Shown here: positions 8,927-17,440 of the stretch, piece by piece
Position numbering within the stretch: the stretch's first letter is position 1
Layout of the letters: each line of letters starts with the position of its first letter
Origin: JAPPLB01 sp965218555
GTDB lineage: Bacteria; Acidobacteriota; Terriglobia; Bryobacterales; UBA6623
Reading direction: 5' to 3'
DNA length: 64,000 bases
NCBI GenBank assembly: GCA_965218555.1
Contig: OZ244625.1
Coordinates: forward strand, 1,178,001-1,242,000
Made by a program: the position numbers and the translations under genes
The notes under the pieces: model-generated
The model's input: only the letters and a program-made list of their open reading frames with translations
The model's database searches: none
Told to the model about the DNA's origin: nothing

Positions 8927-9820
8927 ATGCACGAATCTTCGTCGCCCGACGAGAAGCCGCGAACAGGGTGGCTGCGCCGGGCCGCCCAGTTTCCCGTCAT
9001 CCGGATCTTCCTCTTCACCGTCGGCATCTCCGCGTCTCTCCAGCTCGTGCTGCTGGCGGCCGACGGGCTCGAACAGGTACTGGGAGCCGGGTGGCCCAGC
9101 AGTGCGGCGAATGTGGTGCTCCAAATCCTCGCGGTTCACGTTGTCTATTGCGGCATCGTCCGTCTGCTGGAGCAGAGGCGCGCGGCGGAACTCGCCCTGA
9201 GCGGCGCGGCCCGCGAGACAGGAGCCGGCGTGCTGGTCGGAGCCGGCTGCCTGACCGTGACGGTGGGGCTGATCGCCGCACTCGGCTATTACCGGGTGGA
9301 GGAAATCGGCGCGTGGACCGCGCTCGCCACGGCGTTCGGCATGGCGGCGGGCTCCAGCTATATCGAAGAGGTGATCTTTCGCGGGGTGATCTTCCGGATC
9401 ACGGAAGAGGCGCTGGGAACCTGGTTGGCGCTCGGCATCACGGTGGCGCTGTTCGGTCTCGTGCACCTGGGAAATCCCAACGCGTCACTGTACGGCGCGG
9501 CAGCCATCGGGATCGAAGCGGGCGTGCTGCTCGGGGCAGCCTACGTCCTGACCCGGCGGCTCTGGCTCGTGATCGGCATCCACTTCGGATGGAACTTCAT
9601 CCAAGCGGGCGTCTTCGGTCCGAATGTCTCGGGCATTCGGGTAGAGAGTCTATTGCGGTCGGAGCTGAGCGGACCGGAACTGCTCTCCGGCGGCTCCCTC
9701 GGGGTGGAGGGATCTATCTTCGCCATCATCGTGTGCCTCCTCGCGAGCCTGGCTATTCTGAACCGGGCGCGGCGTCAGGATAGATTCATCCGACCTTTCT
9801 GGCGGCGGCAGGGGTCCTGA
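8927..9820 (+). CDS. CPBP/CAAX family intramembrane metalloprotease
   Basis: Multi-pass membrane protein of about 297 residues with the three CPBP (Abi) motifs: EEVIFR near residue 147, FGLVH near 176-180 and HFGWN near 219-223, which supply the catalytic glutamate and metal-binding residues. Members remove C-terminal residues from prenylated proteins in eukaryotes; bacterial ones act in immunity to bacteriocins or signalling, and the substrate here is unknown. An in-frame ATG five codons earlier (8912) is possible, but TATGAT directly before 8927 favours the shorter leaderless product. It stands alone between the broken TA module and the defence operon. Confidence 0.85.
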   Translation: MHESSSPDEKPRTGWLRRAAQFPVIRIFLFTVGISASLQLVLLAADGLEQVLGAGWPSSAANVVLQILAVHVVYCGIVRLLEQRRAAELALSGAARETGAGVLVGAGCLTVTVGLIAALGYYRVEEIGAWTALATAFGMAAGSSYIEEVIFRGVIFRITEEALGTWLALGITVALFGLVHLGNPNASLYGAAAIGIEAGVLLGAAYVLTRRLWLVIGIHFGWNFIQAGVFGPNVSGIRVESLLRSELSGPELLSGGSLGVEGSIFAIIVCLLASLAILNRARRQDRFIRPFWRRQGS

Positions 9821-9829
9821 GCGAAGGCG

Positions 9830-9955
9830 GCAGGAGCGCGGTTCCGCCGCGTTCACGGGGGTGGGCGGTGGTCGACGCGGCCACGACAGCGTCCTGAACG
9901 AGGTTGATGAGCAACTGCTCGAGCTGCGCCGCGTCGGCGACGGAAATCAGGCCGG
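9830..9955 (-). pseudogene. Histidine-kinase N-box fragment
   Basis: Minus-strand translation gives VADAAQLEQLLINLVQDAV (9941-9885), matching the ATP-binding N-box region of sensor histidine kinases (usual form DxxQLEQVLLNLLxNA). Nothing on either side continues the kinase: the HNH gene end is on one side and the CPBP gene on the other. It is a short relic at the edge of the defence operon. Confidence 0.4.
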
Positions 9956-10708
9956 GTCCTTCTGGAAATAGCGCTCCCGGTGCCGCGCCAGCCGCTTCAG
10001 GTGTTGTTGGGTCAGCGAAATGGGCGCATGCCAGCACAGCTCGTTTCGTGCCGGCACGCTCAGGGCCGGCGAGAATATCGGGCTGCCGTCGTCGTCAAAG
10101 GTCACCAAGCCCTTGTCGAAGGCCGCGTCCCAAAGGGCGGAGAGAAGCAGGCCGTTGTGAATGTTCAGCCTCTCGGCGTCATCGGGGCAGTCCTTCCAAG
10201 GGATGATGTGCGAAGCGCGCAGCAGAGCCTCGTCCGTGATGCCGGTCAAGGGGCAGCTAAACTTCCAATAGAAAAGCAGCCCTTGGCGAAAGATGTCCTG
10301 GCCGATGCGCTGAACGGCGAGGCGCTCGGCTTCGGTGGTTGTTGGCAGGTCGCGGGTTTCGGTGAGGAACTCTTCGAGCGGGGCGTCCGGAAGGCTGACA
10401 CCGAGCGCATACACTCGGGGCATCACGGCGTAGAGCTCGGTGAGCGACTCGAAGGCGTAGCGGGCCAAGCCGGGGCCCGGCATGTCGGAGCGAGGACATT
10501 CCAGTTCCTCGATGATGCCGGGGTGGTCGAGGGCGAGGAACCACGGGCCTGAATCCCCGGTGGCGGCGAGCCGGATCGTGCCCTTCGCGGTCGTGGAGCC
10601 GTAGCGCGCCCAGCCCGCCGTCTCTCCCAAGGAGCGTCGATAGCCGTACTGCGAGGCGACCTTTTGGCATTCCACTGAGACGACGAAGCCTTGGGGCGTC
10701 TCGATCAT
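9947..10708 (-). CDS. HNH endonuclease of the DISARM-like operon
   Basis: A 253-residue protein with a C-terminal HNH_2-type nuclease core: ASHIIPWKDCPDDAERLNIH near residues 162-181, then NGLLLSALWDAAFDKGLVTF. The N-terminal half is unfamiliar and may bind DNA or partners. Its ATG (10708) overlaps the methylase stop in ATGA, so the two are translated together. Within a methylase-helicase operon it is the best candidate for the DNA-cutting effector, taking the place of the PLD-type DrmC of known DISARM loci. The function is inferred from the motif and context. Confidence 0.8.
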   Translation of the reverse strand: MIETPQGFVVSVECQKVASQYGYRRSLGETAGWARYGSTTAKGTIRLAATGDSGPWFLALDHPGIIEELECPRSDMPGPGLARYAFESLTELYAVMPRVYALGVSLPDAPLEEFLTETRDLPTTTEAERLAVQRIGQDIFRQGLLFYWKFSCPLTGITDEALLRASHIIPWKDCPDDAERLNIHNGLLLSALWDAAFDKGLVTFDDDGSPIFSPALSVPARNELCWHAPISLTQQHLKRLARHRERYFQKDPA

Positions 10709-13700
10709 AAGCCCAGCTCCCTGAATTGGCCGGTCCCCTCCATCCGGTCCCAGGCTTGCAAGACAAGCCAGGCGGTGCGGTATTCGCCGTATCGGCGAAT
10801 TTCCTTAGCCTTGAGCACGCGAAAGGTTTCCGAGGGATAACCGGGGCCTTTCACGTCGGCCGGGTCGAGGATGTAACGCAGCTCGTCGCGGGTCAGCCCG
10901 TAGGCGCGGGCGTAGAAGGCGTCGAGATCGGCACGCAGGTGGGCGCGGCGCTCCTCGTCCCAGGTGAAGGGCGGGCCGTCGTAGCCCAGATCGCGGGCGA
11001 AGGGAGCCAACGTGTGGGAGGTGTAGGTGAGTTCTAGAACCTTGGGGACAAGAAAGGCGAGACAGAGTTCGGTGTAGAAGGTTGGGTGAAGGATAGGAAG
11101 TTGATGGACGATGTAGAAGTTTAGCGTTGTTCCTCCGATCTTCTGTCGAGACGCGAAGTCAAAGATGAGCGCCGATAGATTGACCATGAATCCGGCAATT
11201 TTCTGCGGTGTTGTCTTTGGGAAAAATAACGGGAGTTTGTTCCCAACACCCACTCTCGGAAACACGGTCGCGATCACTGTACGCTCGTCGGTCGCACGGG
11301 CGATATCGCGCCAACCCATCAGCCAGCCTCGGTTCCAGCCCTTGGCGGACAGGCGGTCGTTTACCTCGGTTTCCGGCACCCAGTAGCGGGGGTCGGGCTC
11401 GCAGGCCGGGTCCTGCTTTTCGGTCAGGCCAAGGTCGGACGAGTTCTTCCCGTCCTCGGCGTAGCCCGCCCAGCGATGATCGAACTGATGGATCATCTTC
11501 GCCTCGTAAAGCGGCACGTAGCGGGTGGTGTGAAGCCCGTGGCCCGAAAGCGGCCGGCTGCCGGCAGCGGCCCCTGCAACCGTCAATGCGCCCTGTGGCG
11601 GGCGCGGTCCCGAGCGCACCCAATCGACGCCTTCTCGCGCGAACCCGGCTTTTGCCAGTTGCCGTGCCGTGCGGAACAGATGGCTAGCAGTATTCATCAT
11701 GAACATCAGTTGGAACGACACGCCCCACGGGTTGCCCCGCGGGCCCTTGCGCTCGTCGATCAGCACCGGTGCGTTGGCGTAGATCTTCGCCGTCAGCTTG
11801 GCGTCGGCGCGAGAGCGAAAGACGGGCGCGGTGCGGGTGTTGGGGTTGATGGCCGCGATCTGCTCGGGGCTGAGGGTGAAGTTCCGCTCCGGTTCCGCCA
11901 GTTGCGCCGGGTCGGTCAGGAAGAAGGCAAAGCGGGCGGCGACCTCATTGCGGCCAAGGGTCAGGAGAGAGAATTTGAAACTGCGATGAACTCCTGGGAA
12001 CAGTGGTGCACTATTCTCGAAATCCACCAAGCCAGACAGACGGTTTCCATCAATCAGTTTATTGAAAAAATGCTGATTGAAAGAGTCTGTTGCTATACCT
12101 GTCGGCACTATAATTCCAACACGACCAGAACTACAAATAAGATCGTTGCAGAGCTCAGCAAAAAGCGGTGCAGTATTCAATCTACCGAAGCTTGAGGTTG
12201 GGAATCGTTGGCTTGTATGAATAAAAGCTTGGTAGGCCTTCATATCATGTATTGCCGACTGATATAGATCATATTGCACAGGGTCTGTATCTCTAAGTGC
12301 ACCAATCATACGGTCCCTGGCAGCCATATTTTGCGCATCCGATATATCCGGATATCGAGATACAAAATATTCGCGTGGATCGAGTTGGATCTGTTCCCAG
12401 GGCGGGTTGCCGAGCACCACGTCGAAGCCGCCGCGCGCCATGACGTCGGGGAACTCCAGCGGCCAGTGAAAGGCCCGCGCCCGGAGGGCGGTCTCGGGCG
12501 CATCGGCCATGGACTGACGAACCGTACCCGTGCCGAGGGAAATCCAAACGTCTCCGGTGACAGGCACGGAGTGCATCGAGGCCCCGGAGGGCGCGCCGCC
12601 GGTCTTCGGCAGCAGGAAGGCCGCGACGTACAAGTCCGCCGCCGTTTGCGAGCGGACAAAGGCCGGCTTCTTGCGCAGCTTCCCGTACCGCACCGCCTTG
12701 GCTCCGACCTGCTCGACGGTGTCCTCGGGCAGTCCGCGGAAGCCGGAGAAATCCGACGCCAGCGGCTTCATCGCCGGCAGCGCCGCCTCGCCCGTGCCGA
12801 AATCAATTGAACTCTGGCCCGTTTTGGAGTCGCAGTTGGCCTTGAGGTAGTACCTGGCGGTGACCTTGTCGTCGCCGGTCAGCGGCTTGTAGGCGGCGTC
12901 CGGGACGCCGTCGTTCAGGACCTGCGGGTCGAAGACGCCGAGCAGCGCATCGCCGCAGCGGACCTGGGCGTCGAAGAAGCCGAGCGGGCGGCCCGGGTCG
13001 ACCGTCTCGATCCAGAGCGCGACCTTGGCGAGCTCGACGGTCATGGGGTTGCGGTCGACGCCGTGGATGCAGCAGCGGGCCACGTCGCGGAGCGCGTGGC
13101 GGAAGTCGGCGAGCGAGGGCGTTCCCTCGGCGCGGATGCGGGCAAGGCGCGCGGCGATGCGCCGGGCGGCGGCCAGCAGGAAGTGTCCCGAGCCGCAGGC
13201 CGGGTCGATCACGGAGAACTCGAGCAATGCCTTCGCGGGGTCCTCCGCCTCGGCCTCGGCGCGGTCGAGCAGCGGGTCGAGAGCGGTGTCGAGCAGCGCC
13301 TGAACGAGGCTTTGCGGCGTGTAGTAGGAGCCGGTGGTCTTGCGCTGATGGCCTTTCTTCTCGGAGACGTCGGAGGCGAAGACGAGCGCGCGTCCGCCGT
13401 CCGCAAGCTGGGGCTGGAGCTCGAGGAGGGATTCGTAGACCGAGCCCAGCTCCTCGGTCTCCATCGCGCGCCAGTTGACCGGCACCACGCCGCTCGGGTC
13501 GGAGAGCCAGGAGAGGCGGTAGACGGCCTCCATGAAGGAGTTGTTGCGCAGGCAGGCGGCCGCCAGACGCGGCAGTTGATCGGCGCCGAAGAGGCCGCCG
13601 AGGGCGGGAAGGGCGAGCGAGGCTTCGCCGGCCGCGAGCGCCCGGAAGACCACCTTCATGCCCTCGTAGCGGTCATGGTGGCGGTCCCAGGTCGAGCGGC

Positions 13701-14667
13701 GCACGGATTGCGCCCGGAGGACCGCGAGGCCGTAGCCTTCCACATAGAGCCGGCGCGCGGCCGTCCTGGAACTCACGGGATGGAGGAGGTCCCGGTCTTC
13801 GGCCACCATGAGGAAGATGAGGCGGTAGACGAGACGGAGAAGCTCATTGAACCACGCCGTCAGCGGAAGCTCGCCCGATTGAAGCTGCGCGGCGAGGCCG
13901 GGGTTCGCTTCGAGGAAACCCGAGCCGAGAACGCGCAAGGCGGTCTTGACCTGACCGGCCAGCCTGTCCCGCGCGGCCTCTCCCTCGCGCGCACCGGTTT
14001 CGCGCCAGCGTTCGAGGACGCAGTCGGCAGGGGGGCTCCCCGACGCCCCGAAACGGGAACGGTGGATGATGAGCCAGAGCGCCGCGAAGGAGGCGGCATC
14101 CTCATTGTCGAAGATCTGAGCGAGGCCGGCCTCGATATGGGCGGGCCGGGTGAGCGAGGCGTTGTCGCGCAGCAGCCGCAAATGGGTTCCGTTGGCCGCG
14201 ATGCCCCAGAGCGCGTCCTCCTGCTCGTTCAGATAGTCCTGGAGCGCGATCGTGGGGGAGCGCGACCGGTCGATCGAGAGGGTCGGGCTGCGCCGGTCGA
14301 GCGACTCCGACGGGGGCACGACGACAACCGGCACCCGGCCCCCGGCGATCACGGCGACCGCACCGGACGCTGCGGCGAGATCGTCGAACCCGAAGGTCTC
14401 TCTCAAGAAGCCGCGCACGAAGCGGCGGGCCGCTTCCGCCGTATGGTTCTCCAGCTTGGCGAACGCATCGAAATGCGCCTGGCCGACACGGAAAGCGAGG
14501 GAGATCTCCTCTCTGATGGTGAGGCCCTTGCGGACGCCGTAGCTGCCTTCGTCCTGCTCGGCGGCATCGCGGCGGTCGATCTTCGCGACCATCGCAGGGG
14601 CGATCAGGTTGCCCTCGAGAGAAAGCGACGGCCAAGCCGACATTTCGGTGAGCTGCCTGCGCGCCAT
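10705..14667 (-). CDS. Eco57I-like N6-adenine DNA methyltransferase (DrmMI-like)
   Basis: A 1320-residue methylase with S-adenosylmethionine motif I DPACGSGHFLLAAARR near residue 485 and catalytic motif IV NPPWEQ near 754, marking an N6-adenine methyltransferase. The size and the long N-terminal extension fit DrmMI of class 1 DISARM and other Eco57I-like proteins; the C-terminal part probably recognises the DNA site. The stretch encoding residues just after NPPWEQ (about 11960-12380) is visibly AT-richer than its surroundings. It starts 3 bp after the SNF2 gene and overlaps the HNH gene by four bases. In DISARM the methylase marks host DNA as self. Confidence 0.88.
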   Translation of the reverse strand: MARRQLTEMSAWPSLSLEGNLIAPAMVAKIDRRDAAEQDEGSYGVRKGLTIREEISLAFRVGQAHFDAFAKLENHTAEAARRFVRGFLRETFGFDDLAAASGAVAVIAGGRVPVVVVPPSESLDRRSPTLSIDRSRSPTIALQDYLNEQEDALWGIAANGTHLRLLRDNASLTRPAHIEAGLAQIFDNEDAASFAALWLIIHRSRFGASGSPPADCVLERWRETGAREGEAARDRLAGQVKTALRVLGSGFLEANPGLAAQLQSGELPLTAWFNELLRLVYRLIFLMVAEDRDLLHPVSSRTAARRLYVEGYGLAVLRAQSVRRSTWDRHHDRYEGMKVVFRALAAGEASLALPALGGLFGADQLPRLAAACLRNNSFMEAVYRLSWLSDPSGVVPVNWRAMETEELGSVYESLLELQPQLADGGRALVFASDVSEKKGHQRKTTGSYYTPQSLVQALLDTALDPLLDRAEAEAEDPAKALLEFSVIDPACGSGHFLLAAARRIAARLARIRAEGTPSLADFRHALRDVARCCIHGVDRNPMTVELAKVALWIETVDPGRPLGFFDAQVRCGDALLGVFDPQVLNDGVPDAAYKPLTGDDKVTARYYLKANCDSKTGQSSIDFGTGEAALPAMKPLASDFSGFRGLPEDTVEQVGAKAVRYGKLRKKPAFVRSQTAADLYVAAFLLPKTGGAPSGASMHSVPVTGDVWISLGTGTVRQSMADAPETALRARAFHWPLEFPDVMARGGFDVVLGNPPWEQIQLDPREYFVSRYPDISDAQNMAARDRMIGALRDTDPVQYDLYQSAIHDMKAYQAFIHTSQRFPTSSFGRLNTAPLFAELCNDLICSSGRVGIIVPTGIATDSFNQHFFNKLIDGNRLSGLVDFENSAPLFPGVHRSFKFSLLTLGRNEVAARFAFFLTDPAQLAEPERNFTLSPEQIAAINPNTRTAPVFRSRADAKLTAKIYANAPVLIDERKGPRGNPWGVSFQLMFMMNTASHLFRTARQLAKAGFAREGVDWVRSGPRPPQGALTVAGAAAGSRPLSGHGLHTTRYVPLYEAKMIHQFDHRWAGYAEDGKNSSDLGLTEKQDPACEPDPRYWVPETEVNDRLSAKGWNRGWLMGWRDIARATDERTVIATVFPRVGVGNKLPLFFPKTTPQKIAGFMVNLSALIFDFASRQKIGGTTLNFYIVHQLPILHPTFYTELCLAFLVPKVLELTYTSHTLAPFARDLGYDGPPFTWDEERRAHLRADLDAFYARAYGLTRDELRYILDPADVKGPGYPSETFRVLKAKEIRRYGEYRTAWLVLQAWDRMEGTGQFRELGL

Positions 14668-14670
14668 GGG

Positions 14671-17436
14671 TCACGCCTCCCCCGGCAACAGAACGAAGAG
14701 GCCGATGACATCGGGGGGCTGCACGGCTTCCACGGTGACGCGCGACGCCGAACCCGCGGCAGCCCGCAGCCGGGCATGATCTACCGCAAGCTCACCGGCG
14801 CGAGCGAGGACGAACTCGGCGATCGGCCCGGCGACGAGGCCGGGCAGGCTTTCGCGGGCGGCCTTGATGAACCGCTCCCGCGCCGCCGGAGCCAGATCAG
14901 CGGCGGCGGGCGCGCCGAGGAGCGCTCGCGCGGCATCGCCCACGGCGGCGATCGTGCGGTCGCACAAGGCGACCAATGCGGCTTCTTCGGCCAGCAGCAG
15001 GCGTTCCTTCCGGGCGTGAACCGTCAGCTTGAAGCGGATGCGCAGAAGCGCGATGCGGGTCAAACGATCCACGGCCGGGGTGGGCCATGCCCCCACCCGA
15101 CCGATCCCCAGTCCGGAGAGGGTTTCGGAATCGAGGGATGCCTCGACCAACGCCTCCGCGAGGGTGGCGGTCAGGGGATGCGTCCGCGTGAGAAACGCGG
15201 TTCCCGAGGGGGCCGGCTCGGACGAGGCGAGCCGCACGGAGCCCGACATGTCCTGTTGCGCGAGTCTCTGGCGCAGTCCGGCTTCCAGCGCGTGAACATG
15301 AGCCAAGAGGACCGCCCGCCGCGGCTCGAGGGGGACGCCGAAGCGCGCCATGGCGCGCTCGACGAAGGTCCGAGCGGCTTCGGGCGAGCCGAGGAAACTC
15401 CGTGCTCTCTCCCATTCGGGAGCCACTTCCCGCGGTTTCATGGCGTTCTGGGCGAAGCGGGTGCGGGAGCGTTTCTCCTTCTCGGAGACATCCCGCCAAC
15501 GGCTTTTCATGAGGCGGGCGCCGTCATCGAGGCGCAGGTCGAGCGCCATCTGTTTCCTTTCGCCGCGTCGAAGCATCATCGAGTTCATCAGGGCATCGGT
15601 AACGGGGCCGCGTTCGTCCGGGAGGGGCACGGTCACGCCGGTCGCCTTACGAATGTCCTCGGCCTTGCGCAGGACCACGTCGAGGACGGCGCCGTCGATG
15701 GCGCTGTCGGGCGAGAACATCATGATCGAGCGGACGAGCGCGGCGGGCTGGCCGAAACGGTCGACGCGGCCCTCCCGCTGCTGATGCCGGGTCGGGTTCC
15801 ACGACAGGTCGTAGTGAACCACCGTGTCGAAGAGCTGCTGGAGATTGATCCCCTCCGAGAGACAGTCGGTAGCAACGAGGATGCGCCGCACCTGTTTCTC
15901 GTTCTCCCGGGGCGCCATGCCGGCAACCCGATTTCTCCGTTCGTCGGGCGTGAGCACTCCGGTGACGGACTCGATACGCAGCTTCGGGAAGGATTTTCGG
16001 AGGGCGCCGCAAACGTGCTCGGCGGTGGCGATGAACCTGCAGAAGACGACGGGGTTCGCACCCTTCTTGAGGAGGGGAGTGAGGACGCCGATCAGGGCGG
16101 CGAGCTTCGGGTCGGGCTCTTTCGCCAGCCGCTCGGCGTGCCGGACAAGACCGGACAGGACGGGATCAGCGTCAAACACCGCGCTCGGCTCGATATCGAC
16201 GGCGTCCTCGTCATCGCCGTCCTCATCGTAGATCTGGGACTCGAGACGGTCGGCTTCACCAGCCATGCGATTGCGAAGCGCGCTCAGGGCCGCGGCGGGA
16301 GACGAGCCGACGCAACGCATCAACGCCAGCGTCCCCCAGTAGGCCAGACGGCGCTCTCTGTGGCCGGTTCCTGACCGGGAGACCACACCGAGGCAGTAAT
16401 CGAGGACGGCATCCTGGAAATCGAGATGGGCCTTCGAAAGGTGGTAAGGCTCCTCGGTGGTTTCGTGCCTGGGAAAGGCGCGCGCCTCACCCCACTCGCC
16501 TGACACCAGATCGATCCTCCGCCGCTGTACGAAGTGCCGCGCCAGGCGCTCGCGAGAGCGGGCGTCGTCGAAACTCAGGTCAGCGAACGCCGGGTCGATC
16601 AAAGACAGAAGACGCGAGAACGCCTCCTCATCGCCCGAGTGCGGCGTGGCGGTCAGCATGACGATGCGGCGCTCGGGATCGCGGGCGAGGCCTCGGAGAA
16701 GGGCGAACCGCTGCTGCCTGCCCTTGTGCGTGCCGACGCAGGCATGCGCCTCATCCACGATCACGAAGTCGGGACAAGTCCGAGCAAAGCCCTCCCGGCG
16801 CTTCTCGGCCTTGATGTAGTCGAGGCTGACCACCGTGAAGGGAAAGGCATCGAACAGGGTCCGCGCCACGGGCAAGCCGCGCTCGAGCCGCGCGGCCGAG
16901 CCCGCCGTCACCGCCACAGCGTCAATGCCGAAGCGAGAGTTCAGCTCGCTCGTCCATTGCTCTACGAGGTGAGGCGGGCAGAGCACCGAAAAGGCATCGA
17001 CCTCGCCGCGATCCAGGAGTTCGCGCAGGATGAGACCGGCTTCAATGGTCTTGCCGATACCCACGTCATCGGCAATCAGGAGGCGAGGCACCTGCAGGCG
17101 AAGCGCCATCAGCAGCGGCACGAGTTGATAGGTCCGCGGCTCGAAGGCGAGTTGCGCCGCCGAACGGAAAGGCCCCGCGCCGCGCCGAAGGGTCAGGCGA
17201 AGCGCATCGGCGAGAAGGGCAGCCTTCGACTGGACCGTCGAGACCGCATCTTCAGGCAGATCGAAGCGGGCGGGCGCGACGGGTTGGATCTCGAGCCGGG
17301 GATCGAGAAGGACCCTGTCTTGCTCGTTGCCGGACAGGGGGCGCAGCGCAAGCAGGCCGTCGCGGGGAGGCGGCAAGGCAACCCATTCCCGGCCGCGGGC
17401 CCGGACAAGATCGCCTGGTGCAAACGAGACAGTCAT
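14671..17436 (-). CDS. SNF2-family helicase (DrmD-like)
   Basis: A 921-residue DEAH/SNF2 ATPase. Walker A DDVGIGKTIEAGLIL (near residue 125), DEAH box IVDEAHACVGTH (near 225) and a helicase C-terminal lobe ending DLSWNPTRHQQREGRVDRFG (near 555) are all intact. The layout matches the SNF2-like DrmD of class 1 DISARM, and the gene lies directly upstream of the Eco57I-like methylase as drmD does. It probably translocates on DNA during phage discrimination. Gaps of 4 bp and 3 bp to its neighbours indicate one transcript. Confidence 0.87.
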   Translation of the reverse strand: MTVSFAPGDLVRARGREWVALPPPRDGLLALRPLSGNEQDRVLLDPRLEIQPVAPARFDLPEDAVSTVQSKAALLADALRLTLRRGAGPFRSAAQLAFEPRTYQLVPLLMALRLQVPRLLIADDVGIGKTIEAGLILRELLDRGEVDAFSVLCPPHLVEQWTSELNSRFGIDAVAVTAGSAARLERGLPVARTLFDAFPFTVVSLDYIKAEKRREGFARTCPDFVIVDEAHACVGTHKGRQQRFALLRGLARDPERRIVMLTATPHSGDEEAFSRLLSLIDPAFADLSFDDARSRERLARHFVQRRRIDLVSGEWGEARAFPRHETTEEPYHLSKAHLDFQDAVLDYCLGVVSRSGTGHRERRLAYWGTLALMRCVGSSPAAALSALRNRMAGEADRLESQIYDEDGDDEDAVDIEPSAVFDADPVLSGLVRHAERLAKEPDPKLAALIGVLTPLLKKGANPVVFCRFIATAEHVCGALRKSFPKLRIESVTGVLTPDERRNRVAGMAPRENEKQVRRILVATDCLSEGINLQQLFDTVVHYDLSWNPTRHQQREGRVDRFGQPAALVRSIMMFSPDSAIDGAVLDVVLRKAEDIRKATGVTVPLPDERGPVTDALMNSMMLRRGERKQMALDLRLDDGARLMKSRWRDVSEKEKRSRTRFAQNAMKPREVAPEWERARSFLGSPEAARTFVERAMARFGVPLEPRRAVLLAHVHALEAGLRQRLAQQDMSGSVRLASSEPAPSGTAFLTRTHPLTATLAEALVEASLDSETLSGLGIGRVGAWPTPAVDRLTRIALLRIRFKLTVHARKERLLLAEEAALVALCDRTIAAVGDAARALLGAPAAADLAPAARERFIKAARESLPGLVAGPIAEFVLARAGELAVDHARLRAAAGSASRVTVEAVQPPDVIGLFVLLPGEA

Positions 17437-17440
17437 CCGG

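Noticed and set aside
13063..16374. Very long plus-strand open frame (over 1100 codons) opposite the methylase and SNF2 genes
   Set aside because: It is a mirror of two genes with clear motifs on the minus strand; its composition (G, R, E, H rich) and lack of domains are those of an antisense frame in high-G+C DNA.
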